A stretch of DNA of 64,000 nt. It comes from Bacteroidota bacterium. GTDB taxonomy: Bacteria; Bacteroidota; Bacteroidia; Chitinophagales; BACL12. A model generated the notes under the pieces. The model was not told where the DNA came from. It saw only the letters and a list, made by a program, of their open reading frames with translations, and ran no database searches. The translations under genes were made by a program, and so were the position numbers. Every line of letters begins with the position of its first letter. Position 1 is the stretch's first letter. Location: the NCBI GenBank assembly GCA_016706255.1, contig JADJJZ010000011.1, forward strand, positions 142,756 through 206,755, written 5' to 3'. Positions 17,264 through 27,541 of the stretch are shown one piece after another.

Positions 17264-20116
17264 TTAAAACTTCCAGCTTAAACCTAATAACAAGTGACGT
17301 TGTTCGTAATATCTTGCAGGATTATCCGGTGGAGTTCCGTATGAACGGGGGTCACGCGGGTCGATAAATGCAGGGTCGCGCCATTCGCTCGGAACCGGGT
17401 CGCCGTAGGCATATGCCTCGCCTGTAACCGGATTTACAATTGCAGTATTTAATGTATTTAATACATTCGTCAGCTCAAAAGTAAATGCCAGTTGTGTCGT
17501 CTTTAAATCCCACCATTTTTTGTAAGTAATATTCAGCCAAAAATTACTTGCGCCAATTTCAGAATATCTTTTTACAGGATCAGAAACAATTTCATAAATT
17601 GGTCTGCCTGATATTGCTTCGTATCCTGTTAATTCGTAAGGTGTATAGCGTTTACCGGTTCTGTAAATGGCTTCCGTATAAAAGGTCATTTTATTAATCC
17701 ATGTTTTTCCAAATGCACCTTTATCATTATCGAGCATGAAAATTAAATATGTTTTTGCATCAATCGGACTATCCCATGCAAGTGGTGTTTCAATTGATGT
17801 TTCTGAATTTCCTGTTGCTAAAATATTGCCCAATGCTTCTGATGCGGATGAGCTTTGGCCCGTTGCAATACTGTAACTTAACGAAATACTTCCGCTAAAC
17901 CATTTTTGTACACGTTTTAAATAAGCAACCTCAATACCACGCACACGAGCATAATCTGAATTTATTCTTATTGTTCTGGCAACTTCTCTTCCTGTAGCAT
18001 CTTCAATTAATACGGTACTGGAGGTAATAAAATCATATTTATCTTTCCAGAATGCAGTTACATTAATGGCATCATTTGATGTTATAGATGATTTTAATCC
18101 CAATTCATACGCAATATCTACCTCAGGATTTAAATCAGGATTGCCAATAAAACCTAATGTTGAACGGTCGGCAAAATATGGGTCCATACCCGTGTAAACA
18201 TAGCTGGGATGCGGCATTACCGTGCTGTGTCCGTAATTAAAAAACAATACCTGATTTTCTTTAATTGGAAACGAAGCTGAAAATTTCGGTAACAAACGCA
18301 TTTTAAATCTGCGTTCACCTAAACCATAACTATCGTTGTAATATGCATCTCTGAAAGCATCTGCAATTGTAGTCGTCGGATCGGCAACTGCATCATCCAA
18401 AAATTTCCCCGGAAACCAATATTCGAGTCGTAAACCGGCTTCTGCAATTAATCCTAAATATTTTAATTTATCGGAAATAAATAAAGCACCTGAAAGTGGA
18501 TTTACTTTCCATACATCACTGATATCACCCAAACGATATGATTGCGAATAAGTGCCATCGGCTAATTGAATCGGTGCGCCTATCCAAGGACGTGTAATAT
18601 CGATCCACTGATACTCCTGTGGTTTTAATTCTGTTCCGAAAAATAATTTATTGCGCGTGTCTTTCGAATAAATATTTGCTGAAGCACGAATGGTATATTC
18701 CAACACATAATGGTCGTGCCATAATGTTGCAATACCGCCATTATTGTATAAACCAGGACCGGGATTTACAAAAACAATACTGTCGTCAGGGTTAAAAACC
18801 GTAGCAGGGTAGGTGACAATACTTTCCGGGTCAAACTCGGTATTCACCACATCAGGTCGCCATGGAGCACCGTTGGCATCTGCACGTAGTTTTACATATA
18901 AACGGGAAGCGGTAATCTGGTAACTCAGCGTATTGCTGACAGTCTGGCTCCATTTTATGGTTTCGAGATTGGTATCGTGGGTATAAGTATTGGCATTATC
19001 GGGCTGTAAGGCAAACAGGAATTGATATCCGGGATTAAAACTCACATCGTTTCCGGTAACGCGCAACATGTTATAATCCTGATTAATGGTGATACTTTTT
19101 AAATACGTGAAACTGAGTCGGCGCTTGGGGTCAAATTTGTAATCCAACTTCAACATGCCCGCCCAGCGGTTATCCTGGTATGGCGACCATTGTGTATTGG
19201 GATATAAAGATGAAACCACCTGCTCGGCAGCGGCGCCGGCACCATTTGGAGAATTGGGAATAAAGGTGTCGCTGAAATTGGTTTTTAGTGTAGTATAAAA
19301 CGTCAGTTTCTTCTTAAAAGCAAGCGGACCGCCCATTCCGAGCTCCATTACCTGTTGGTTCCAGGTGCTGCCGGCTGTTTCGTTAAATCCGAAATTATCG
19401 CGTTTATAGCCTGCATTAAATTCAAATTTTTCGTCGCCCGATTTGGTTTGTGTATTTACAATACCTGCAGTAGCGTTACCATATTCCACACCTGCACCAC
19501 CGGTAGTTACGTCAATTTTGGCAATACTATTTGTTCCGATATCTATCCCGAAACCCGTTCCGCTCAAGGGGTCACGGGCAGAAACATCATCAATATAAAA
19601 ACCTGTTTCATAACTCCTCCCACCGCGAATATGCACCCCATCAGCACTTTGAACAACGCCGGTTTGCATGTTTACCACACTTTGAATCTGGCGAACAGGT
19701 TGCAGGTCAATTTCCTTGGAAGTAAGCGTGGTGCTGGTTTTGGCGTCTTCTACATCCACCAGAGGTTTGTCGCCATAAATCACCACCGCATCATCAAACG
19801 TGAGCACCGTAGTTTTCAGCTTTACATCCAGCTTTTTTTGTTCGCCTTCGGTAAATTTCTGGGCAGTAAACAGCGTTTTTTCGTAACCGATGTAAGTAAA
19901 CTGAATATTGTATTCCCCGGCCGGAATGCCGCTGATGGTATATATTCCATCAAAATCGGAAATGGCACCCATTGTAGTTCCTGTGAGAATAATATTAACG
20001 CCGGGCAGGGTTTCGCCGGTGCCGGCATCGGTAACTTTACCTGATAAAGTTGCGGTTTGAGCATCAACAAAAAATGCTGCCAAAACCAAACATAAAACAG
20101 ATAAAATTTTCCTCAT
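17264..20116 (-). CDS. TonB-dependent outer-membrane receptor (SusC/CirA-like) with carboxypeptidase-regulatory N-domain
   Basis: 950 residues. Signal peptide 1-19; residues 20-105 form a CarboxypepD_reg-like domain (LSGKVTDAGTGETLPGVNI, YTISGIPAGEYNIQFTYIGY). A plug domain follows (about 115-225: QSVVNMQTGVVQSADGVHIR, GGRSYETGFYIDD) and then a 22-strand-type barrel with many aromatic ends, closing in HLLLGLSWKF. It imports a substrate across the outer membrane with TonB energy; no SusD partner is next to it, so the substrate is unknown. It is divergent from the propeller array, with a 257-bp spacer at 20117-20373 in which no convincing promoter boxes were found. Confidence 0.9.
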   Translation of the reverse strand: MRKILSVLCLVLAAFFVDAQTATLSGKVTDAGTGETLPGVNIILTGTTMGAISDFDGIYTISGIPAGEYNIQFTYIGYEKTLFTAQKFTEGEQKKLDVKLKTTVLTFDDAVVIYGDKPLVDVEDAKTSTTLTSKEIDLQPVRQIQSVVNMQTGVVQSADGVHIRGGRSYETGFYIDDVSARDPLSGTGFGIDIGTNSIAKIDVTTGGAGVEYGNATAGIVNTQTKSGDEKFEFNAGYKRDNFGFNETAGSTWNQQVMELGMGGPLAFKKKLTFYTTLKTNFSDTFIPNSPNGAGAAAEQVVSSLYPNTQWSPYQDNRWAGMLKLDYKFDPKRRLSFTYLKSITINQDYNMLRVTGNDVSFNPGYQFLFALQPDNANTYTHDTNLETIKWSQTVSNTLSYQITASRLYVKLRADANGAPWRPDVVNTEFDPESIVTYPATVFNPDDSIVFVNPGPGLYNNGGIATLWHDHYVLEYTIRASANIYSKDTRNKLFFGTELKPQEYQWIDITRPWIGAPIQLADGTYSQSYRLGDISDVWKVNPLSGALFISDKLKYLGLIAEAGLRLEYWFPGKFLDDAVADPTTTIADAFRDAYYNDSYGLGERRFKMRLLPKFSASFPIKENQVLFFNYGHSTVMPHPSYVYTGMDPYFADRSTLGFIGNPDLNPEVDIAYELGLKSSITSNDAINVTAFWKDKYDFITSSTVLIEDATGREVARTIRINSDYARVRGIEVAYLKRVQKWFSGSISLSYSIATGQSSSASEALGNILATGNSETSIETPLAWDSPIDAKTYLIFMLDNDKGAFGKTWINKMTFYTEAIYRTGKRYTPYELTGYEAISGRPIYEIVSDPVKRYSEIGASNFWLNITYKKWWDLKTTQLAFTFELTNVLNTLNTAIVNPVTGEAYAYGDPVPSEWRDPAFIDPRDPRSYGTPPDNPARYYEQRHLLLGLSWKF

Positions 20117-20373
20117 TGCCTCAAAGTTGAATAATTTGAATGAATTAGTAAAAAAAGCTTGTGGAAAACAATGAAATTAACGTAGAATTAAACCGGCAGG
20201 AACGCCTGAAAACCAATTACTTTTTGGGCATATGTCACAAAAGGCCGGTTATTTTTTGATAATTTTTGGTGAAAAGGTTTTGGATGGTTATTTTTAGTAC
20301 TGAAACACCCCATGTTTTCTGCGTTAGCATTTTGCGGGAAATGGGTAATTTTTTATTAACAAAACACACAACT

Positions 20374-22524
20374 ATGCGTAAATTGCTCCTCAACCTTTGT
20401 ACTTTATTTTTATTCCTTTTCCTTTTTGGAACGAACCTTCATTTATCCGCTCAAGCACCCGCCATTGAATGGCAGCAAACCTACGGCGGAACCGAAGCCG
20501 ATTTTATGAACGTTGCTCTCAGCACATCAGATGGCGGTTACTTTTTTGCAGGCGATTCTTATTCTTCGATTACCGGAAATAAAACAGAAAACTCGAATGG
20601 CGCTACCGATTTTTGGGTAATTAAAACTGATGCCACGGGAACAATCCAATGGCAAAATGCAATCGGCGGTTCTGCTTACGATGTATTATACGATGCACAT
20701 CAAACACCGGATGGCGGATTTATTATTGGTGGATATTCCAGTTCCGGAATTTCAGGTGATAAAACTGAAAGCAATTTGGGTGAACAGGATTATTGGGTTT
20801 TAAAACTCGATAATACCGGTGCAATTACTTGGCAAAATTCACTGCGGACAAATAAAAATGATATGTGTACTTCGATACATCCTACCGCTGATGGTGGGTA
20901 TATTATCGGCGGATTTTCTGCGGGTGGAATTAATGGCTATAAAACTACAGCAAGCAAGGGATTGGATGATTTTTGGATTTTAAAACTGGATGCAACAGGT
21001 AATATACTCTGGCAAAAATCAATCGGCGGAAGCGGAAGCGATTTATTGGTTACACTGCGCCAAACTACTGATGGTGGCTATATTGTAGGCGGTTCATCCA
21101 TTTCAAATTTATCGGGTGATAAAACAGAAAACAGCAACGGTGCTTATGATTATTGGATATTGAAATTAAATGCAACCGGAAATATTGTATGGCAAAATAC
21201 CATCGGTGGCAGTGATATGGATGCGTTGAGTGATGTAATTCAGACATCAGATGGTGGTTATTTAATTGGCGGATATTCATCATCCGGAATTACAGGCGAT
21301 AAAACTGAAGCAAATTTAGGGTCCGATGATTATTGGATTTTAAAATTGGATGATTTAGGCAATATCACCTGGCAAAATACCATTGGTGGATCTGCACGTG
21401 ATGTGCTAACCGGATTACATCAAACAGCAGATAACGGTTATATCATAAATGGATATACACCTACAGGCATTTCCGGTGATAAAACAGAAGGAACTTATGG
21501 TGGATTTTCGTACGGCGATTACTGGGTAATTAAAGTTGATGAAACCGGTAATATCATCTGGCAAAAAACAATTGGCGGAAATGGTGAAGATTTAAGTGGT
21601 GGATTAGATATAAATGCAGACGGCTCGATTATTATTTCAGGAACTTCTATGTCGCCTGTGTCAGGAAATAAAACAACGCCATTTTATGGTATTGCCGATT
21701 TTTGGGCAATTAAACTGGAAACGGATTGTATTGCGGAAGATGAAATATGTAATGGCATCGACGACGATTGTAACGGAATGGTAGATGATGATATTGCGAT
21801 GTTCGCAGTGGCTTATCCTGATGGAGCGACAAGTGTTTGTCAGGGAAATACTGTTTTATTGATTTCGGAATACAGTGGCGATGATGTACAATGGACGCGC
21901 AACGGCTCCAATATTCCGGGCGCAACTGCTGATACCTATGTTGCAAATAAAACGGGTATGTATGCGGTTACTACCAGCAGCGCATGTGGTTCTGTTTCTT
22001 CCGGTCCGGTGGTGGTTACGGTAAATAAAAATCCAAATGCAGGAATAACTGCAATCGGACCAACTTCCTTTTGTCCCGGTGGCAGCGTAACATTAACTGA
22101 AGCGCCTATTGCAGGTTGTGTGTATCAATGGTATAAAGGTGGTGCTCCCATTGTTGGTGCTACAGGATTAAATTATGTTGCAACTACTTCAGGAAATTAC
22201 AGATGTGGTGTTACAAAAGTTGCAACCGGATGTTATAAAAATTCAAATGTAATTGCGGTAAATGCAACTTGTAAAGAAGGAATAATGAATAATAATGATT
22301 TGGTAATTTACCCAAATCCTGCTACTTCATTAATTACTTTGGAATCTACCGATGCAAATCCTAAAACAGTAACAATTACCGATGGAATTGGCAGCGTGAT
22401 AATGGAATTTGAAACAAATGAAATGTTAATTGAAATTAATATTGAAAATTTACCTTCCGGTATTTATTATATTAATTGTCATGCAGAAAATAATATTTCT
22501 TCCAATAAATTTATTAAAATTTAA
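20374..22524 (+). CDS. array gene 1: T9SS propeller-MopE-Ig2 surface protein
   Basis: 716 residues from the ATG at 20374, which opens a clear signal peptide (MRKLLLNLCTLFLFLFLF...LSAQ); the longer frame from 20266 adds a non-signal leader and is rejected. Seven repeat units end in DFWVIKT, DYWVLKL, DFWILKL, DYWILKL, DYWILKL, DYWVIKV and DFWAIKL, predicted to close one seven-bladed propeller. A MopE-like motif (CNGIDDDCNG, about 459-468) is followed by two Ig-like domains with Cys...Trp...Tyr-x-Cys spacing and a T9SS type A domain (IYPNPATSLIT, LPSGIYYIN). First gene of the array. No enzymatic motif; a secreted binding or adhesion role is inferred. Confidence 0.85.
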   Translation: MRKLLLNLCTLFLFLFLFGTNLHLSAQAPAIEWQQTYGGTEADFMNVALSTSDGGYFFAGDSYSSITGNKTENSNGATDFWVIKTDATGTIQWQNAIGGSAYDVLYDAHQTPDGGFIIGGYSSSGISGDKTESNLGEQDYWVLKLDNTGAITWQNSLRTNKNDMCTSIHPTADGGYIIGGFSAGGINGYKTTASKGLDDFWILKLDATGNILWQKSIGGSGSDLLVTLRQTTDGGYIVGGSSISNLSGDKTENSNGAYDYWILKLNATGNIVWQNTIGGSDMDALSDVIQTSDGGYLIGGYSSSGITGDKTEANLGSDDYWILKLDDLGNITWQNTIGGSARDVLTGLHQTADNGYIINGYTPTGISGDKTEGTYGGFSYGDYWVIKVDETGNIIWQKTIGGNGEDLSGGLDINADGSIIISGTSMSPVSGNKTTPFYGIADFWAIKLETDCIAEDEICNGIDDDCNGMVDDDIAMFAVAYPDGATSVCQGNTVLLISEYSGDDVQWTRNGSNIPGATADTYVANKTGMYAVTTSSACGSVSSGPVVVTVNKNPNAGITAIGPTSFCPGGSVTLTEAPIAGCVYQWYKGGAPIVGATGLNYVATTSGNYRCGVTKVATGCYKNSNVIAVNATCKEGIMNNNDLVIYPNPATSLITLESTDANPKTVTITDGIGSVIMEFETNEMLIEINIENLPSGIYYINCHAENNISSNKFIKI

Positions 22525-22534
22525 TTAGGTTCCA

Positions 22535-24472
22535 ATGATCAGAATATCCGTAATTTATAAGTTGCTAAATTCAAGCGCTTTCCGCAATACAATAATATGT
22601 GGTATTTTTTGTGTTGAAGGAATTTTTAAAATATACGCGCAGGCACCGGAAATTCAGTGGCAAAATACGATTGGTGGAAATAAAGAAGATGTAATTTATA
22701 GTTGTAAAAAAACTTTAGATGATGGTTTCATTTTAGGTGGAACAAGTACATCTGCAAGCAGTGGTGATAAATCGGAAAATAACATGGGTTTATCCGCAAC
22801 TACAGATTATTGGATTGTAAAAACAGATGCAGCAGGCAATATTGAATGGGAAAATACAATTGGTGGAAATAAAGATGATGAACTCAGAGATATCATTCCA
22901 ACAGCAGATGGCGGTTATCTGGCAGCAGGTTTTTCATATTCAGGTATTGGTGGCGACAAAACAGAAAGCCGCATTAGTGGTCCTTTTTATGCTGATTATT
23001 GGGTATTAAAACTTAATGCAACAGGAGATATTCTATGGCAAAATACAATAGGTGGTGGTTTTGATGATGAACTTTATTGTGTTATTGAAAATGAAGACGG
23101 CAGTTTTTATTTAGGCGGACAATCAAGTTCAGAGATAGGCGCTGATAAAACTGAAAATGCATATGCCATGGATGTCTGGATTGTTCAAATAAATGAAACA
23201 GGCAACATTATTTGGCAAACAACAATAGGGGGATTGCTGGGCGATTACCTGACATCGATGAAAAAAACATCAGACGGAGGATTAATTCTGGGTTGTTATT
23301 CTTATTCTGAGGCTGGTGCAGATAAATCAGAAAATTGTTATGGCTATTATGATTATTGGATTGTAAAATTAGATGCATCAGGAATTATAGAATGGGAAAA
23401 TACAATTGGCGGAAATAATCCTGATTATTTAAATGATATAACAGAAATTCCAGGTGGCGGATATCTGGCAATTGGAGGGTCATCTTCCGATGCCTCCGGC
23501 GAAAAATCCACAACAGCTTTTGGCGGGTTTGGATATGATGACTATTGGATAATTAAATTGGATGCGAACGGTAATTTGATATGGGAAAAAATTTATGGCG
23601 GCGATAGTGGCGATTATGCAACCTGTGTAACAGCTTTGTCGGATGGTAATTTTTTAATTGGCGGTAATTCTTCCTCACAAATTTCCGGTAACAAAACAAC
23701 CGGCACTTTTGAGTTTACGATAGATATTTGGATAATTAAAATTGACAGTGATGGCAATATCATCTGGGAAAATTCTATTGGTGGAGATGGTTACGACTAT
23801 GTATTAGAAATGCCAATTGCAGCTGATGGCGGCGTTTTGCTTGGAGGGTTTTCTTATTCGGGCATATCAGGCGATAAAACAGAGGCGAATAATGGTATTG
23901 CTGATTTTGCTGATTTATGGATAATAAAAAATTATCCGGAAATATGCCCGATTCCTGTTGGCATTTTTGCAAATAATATCACACCGAATAAAGCAACTAT
24001 TCATTGGGATAATATTTTGGGCGCAGATAATTATCAAATCTGGTACAGACAAACTGGAATCGGCCCTTGGATTAAAAAAACAACCGCTGTCAATTCTAAA
24101 ACACTTAAATCATTAATGCCGGAAACAGATTATGAATATAAAATTCGTGTTTTATGTGCAGATGGCAGTTATGGTGATTTCTCAGAAATTTATTCTTTTA
24201 CCACTTTGTCTTTACGTTCTGAAAATAATTTGATTTCAAATTATACCGTTGCGCCAAACCCGGCAGGTGAAAAAATAATTATTAATGGATTACTACCTGC
24301 TGAAGCAAATATGGCTTTATACGATGTTACCGGAAGAAAAATAAATGAATTTAATATTTCAGACAAAAATTTTACAACGGAAGTAAATTTAAATAATTTA
24401 CCTGTCGGCATTTATTATATTACAATTGTTCAAAACAATCTAGCACAAACAATTCAATTTATTCATCAATAA
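22535..24472 (+). CDS. array gene 2: T9SS propeller-FN3 protein
   Basis: 645 residues. The leader up to IYAQ is long (about 36 residues) but ends in a good cleavage site. Seven propeller units (last strands DYWIVKT, DYWVLKL, MDVWIVQI, YDYWIVKL, DDYWIIKL, IDIWIIKI, ADLWIIK). Unlike most of the array it lacks MopE and Ig domains. It has one fibronectin-III-like domain at about 470-560 (ATIHWDNILGADNYQIWYRQ, YEYKIRVLCADGSYGDFSE), then a sorting domain (VAPNPAGEKIIING, LYDVTGRKI, LPVGIYYI). It follows gene 1 by 10 bp, so it is probably in the same operon. Confidence 0.85.
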   Translation: MIRISVIYKLLNSSAFRNTIICGIFCVEGIFKIYAQAPEIQWQNTIGGNKEDVIYSCKKTLDDGFILGGTSTSASSGDKSENNMGLSATTDYWIVKTDAAGNIEWENTIGGNKDDELRDIIPTADGGYLAAGFSYSGIGGDKTESRISGPFYADYWVLKLNATGDILWQNTIGGGFDDELYCVIENEDGSFYLGGQSSSEIGADKTENAYAMDVWIVQINETGNIIWQTTIGGLLGDYLTSMKKTSDGGLILGCYSYSEAGADKSENCYGYYDYWIVKLDASGIIEWENTIGGNNPDYLNDITEIPGGGYLAIGGSSSDASGEKSTTAFGGFGYDDYWIIKLDANGNLIWEKIYGGDSGDYATCVTALSDGNFLIGGNSSSQISGNKTTGTFEFTIDIWIIKIDSDGNIIWENSIGGDGYDYVLEMPIAADGGVLLGGFSYSGISGDKTEANNGIADFADLWIIKNYPEICPIPVGIFANNITPNKATIHWDNILGADNYQIWYRQTGIGPWIKKTTAVNSKTLKSLMPETDYEYKIRVLCADGSYGDFSEIYSFTTLSLRSENNLISNYTVAPNPAGEKIIINGLLPAEANMALYDVTGRKINEFNISDKNFTTEVNLNNLPVGIYYITIVQNNLAQTIQFIHQ

Positions 24473-24481
24473 CGAAAAATC

Positions 24482-26360
24482 ATGAGCAAATCAACACACA
24501 TGACAAAGGTTAAAACCTTTTTGGTAAGCACTGCTATTGTGCTTGGATGTAATACGGTTATAGCACAATCACCGGGTATTCAATGGCAGGGTGTATACGG
24601 AGGAACTGCCTCCGATTATCTTACTTCTTCGCGTCAAACACCCGACGGAGGTTATATTTTTGGCGGATATTCAAACAGCGGCATCAACGGAAATAAAACC
24701 GAAGATAAAGTTGGTTTATACGATTACTGGATCATTAAAACTGATGCAGATGGTAATATCGAATGGCAAAATACAATTGGCGGCACACAAAACGATTATT
24801 TAAATAATGTGGAACCAACTGCAGATGGTGGATATATTTTAGGTGGTACTTCTTTTAGTGACAGCACTGCCGATAAATCAGAAAATAAAAATGGTGCTCA
24901 GGATTTTTGGATAATAAAAATAGACGGTTCCGGAAATATTGTTTGGGAAAATACCATTGGTGGTGATGCCTATGATTATTTACATATCATTCATCAAACA
25001 CCTGACGGCGGATATATTGCAGGCGGTTATTCCGATAGCGGATTGAGCGGTGATAAATCAGAAGCTGGTCAGGGATTTATTGACTATTGGATTGTAAAAC
25101 TAGATGCTTCAGGAAATATTGAATGGGATAACACCATAGGTGGAAATGGTTCTGATAATTTATTTGATATTTCGCTTACTACAGATGGTGGCTATATCGT
25201 TGCAGGTGGTTCTACAAGTGGAATTAGCGGCGATAAAACAGAAGCTGCTGCAGGTAATGATTACTGGATATTAAAGTTGGATAATTCAGGCAACATCGAA
25301 TGGCAAAATACACTTGGTGCTGCAACAGAAGAAATTCCTGCCAGCATTGTTCAAACAGGAGATGGTGGATATTTAGTAGGCGGTAAATCAAACAGCGGAA
25401 TTAGTGGTGATAAAACAGAAGCTAATATCGGCAACAACGACTATTGGGTAATTAAATTAGATGCTTCCGGAAATATCGAATGGCAAAATACAATAGGGGG
25501 CACCGGTTCTGATATTGTAAATAAAGTGATGCAGGCAAGCGATGGTGAATATATGATTGCAGGAACTTCATCCAGCCCTTTAAGCGGTGATAAAACTGAG
25601 GCTTCTATTGGTTTGGATGATTATTGGTTAGTGAAAATTGATGAACTTGGTGTAATAAAATGGGATAATACCATTGGCGGAAATAAAAGCGATAATTTAG
25701 TAGATGTGCAGGTTACAAACGACAATGGTTATATGCTCGGCGGTTACAGCAGCACAAATGTAAATGGCGATAAAACAATTGCCGGTTTTGGTGGAATCGA
25801 TTTCTGGGCAATTAAATTATTACCTGAAATTTGCCCTGTTCCTTTTGGTGCTTATGCAGATAACATTACTGCAATTAAAGCAACTGTTCACTGGAACCCA
25901 ATACCAAGTATCGAATTATTCCAAATCTGGTATCGTCCTGTAGGAACGCCAACATGGATTGAAAAAAACAACTACAACAAATTCTAAAGTATTAAAATCA
26001 TTAACACCTGAAACTACTTACGAATACAAAATAAGGACTAAATGCCTCGACGGTGAGTTTGGCGAGTTTACAGCTTTAAATACATTTACTACATTGCCTT
26101 TGCGTGAGGCAAATATGAATGAACGTTCATTCATTGAGCTTTATCCTAACCCTGCTAACGGAATTGTAACTATCAGTTATGAAACAACATTTGTGGTTGG
26201 AAGTGTAACACTTGCCGATATTACAGGAAAGGTAGTATTAAGCACAACTTTAACTAATGCAACAACAGCAATAAATATCTCCGGTATACCGGCAGGTTTC
26301 TATATCGTTATTACAAATTTTGATGGTAATACCATTTCAGAAAAATTAATCATACAATAA
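24482..26360 (+). CDS. array gene 3: T9SS propeller-FN3 protein (one frameshift)
   Basis: Two overlapping frames (24482-25987 and 25959-26360) form one gene of about 626 residues. The break is at the A7 run 25962-25968; with six A the protein reads WIEKTTTTNSK, matching WIKKTTAVNSK of gene 2. Signal peptide to IAQ; seven propeller units; an FN3-like domain (ATVHWNPIPSIELFQIWYR ... YEYKIRTKCLDGEFGEFT); sorting domain (LYPNPANGIVTISY ... IPAGFYIVI). A 20-bp palindrome encoding MNERSF lies at the start of the sorting domain (26115-26134). A sequencing error is the simplest cause; phase variation is possible but less likely. Confidence 0.75.
26115..26134. repeat. 20-bp perfect palindrome, copy inside array gene 3
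   Basis: ATGAATGAACGTTCATTCAT, identical to the core of the sites at 52591 and 54925. Here it lies in coding sequence, just before the YPNP motif of the sorting domain. It resembles operators of TetR-family regulators (TGAATGA-type inverted repeats), but its position in a gene argues against a simple operator role here. Confidence 0.7.
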
Positions 26361-26376
26361 GTATAAAATTGATATC

Positions 26377-27533
26377 ATGAAAAAAAATATCAAATCGCAA
26401 CAATCAAAACTAATATCGTATTCCGCAATGGCGATACCGATAATTTTTGGCGGACAAATAAACGGACAAATTGTATATACCGACTTAGATCCGGATGTGG
26501 TCCTTAATCCTGAACCGACCTGCATACCTGTGCCGGGGGAAGAGTTTTATTGTTCCGATTTTTTGTTTTATGAACTTGATATTAACGCCGATGGGAATCA
26601 TGATTTTGGAATTATGGCTCAAGTAGCTTACTGGAGTATCTGGCCATCTAATTACAATACCAACAGAATGGAATTGTTTGTTTACAACGACAATTTTGTT
26701 GGTGGTAATGATGGATTTGTCGATTTATTTTCGGCAGAAGAAAATATTGGTGTAGGGATAGACTTGACGAATAGTGTTGACCCATGGATGGCTTATTGGA
26801 ATTATGAAAATGTTGTTGCTGCGGATGGACAATTTTTAGATTCCGAATATCAGTTTGCTGCCTTGCGTATAAAAGTCGGACCAAATAAATATTATGGTTG
26901 GTTACGGGTTAGTATTGATAGCGTTGCAGATAAAATTACGATACATGATTATGCTTTAATGCAAGCAGCCTCGCACCAATTTTAGCTGGTGCTACAGGCG
27001 GTTGTTTTCCACCTTCCATAGCAGGTGTTACAAATATAACTGCAAGTTCAGCGAAATTGCTATGGGCACCAAATCAGGAAGCCGATAAATTTCAATTGTG
27101 GTATCGGCAGGTAGGTGTAGGAGGGTGGACTAAATTAAATGTTCTCGGTAATGCAAAACAACGCACTATACCCGGATTAAATTGTGATGCAACTTATGAA
27201 TGGAAAATAAGGACTAAATGTGGAGCTGAGTTTTCTGAATTTTCATCCTTACAAAATTTCACTACGGCAAGTTGTAAAATAGGTGGTGACGAAAGTGATA
27301 TTGCTCCTGCGTTAATTGTGTTTCCCAATCCTGCTACAAATACCATAACTGTTTTTTCGCAGGAAGATATTGAATCGGGAACTTATACGATTGCCGATTT
27401 AAATGGCAAGGTAGTTTTATCAGGTAATTTGTCTGGGGCTGATATAAATATTGCCTCATTACAATCGGGCATGTATTTTATTTCGATTACATCAAACGGA
27501 AATACTTATTTTGAAAAAATTATTAAGCAATAA
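26377..27533 (+). CDS. array gene 4: T9SS FN3 protein without propeller (one frameshift)
   Basis: About 385 residues after joining 26377-26985 and 27057-27533. The frame changes near 26950-26960, after which the other frame reads FNASSLAPILAGATGGC and continues without a stop. The N-terminal domain is not a propeller: IVYTDLDPDVVLNP, a Ca-site-like LDINADGNHDFGI, and YYGWLRVSIDS, a pattern seen in other Bacteroidota secreted proteins of unknown role. Then come an FN3-like domain (KLLWAPNQEADKFQLWYRQ ... YEWKIRTKC) and a sorting domain (VFPNPATNTITVF). It shares its tail type with genes 2 and 3 and lies 16 bp after gene 3. Confidence 0.7.
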
Positions 27534-27541
27534 ATCATTTT

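Noticed and set aside
17264..20116. TonB receptor as part of a polysaccharide-utilisation locus
   Set aside because: There is no SusD-like gene, glycoside hydrolase or regulator beside it; the only sugar enzyme in the window, GlgB, is cytoplasmic and far away.
20266..20373. Longer N-terminus of array gene 1
   Set aside because: The added 36 residues precede a normal signal peptide; the same reasoning trims the frames at 31911, 40651, 52722 and 54947.
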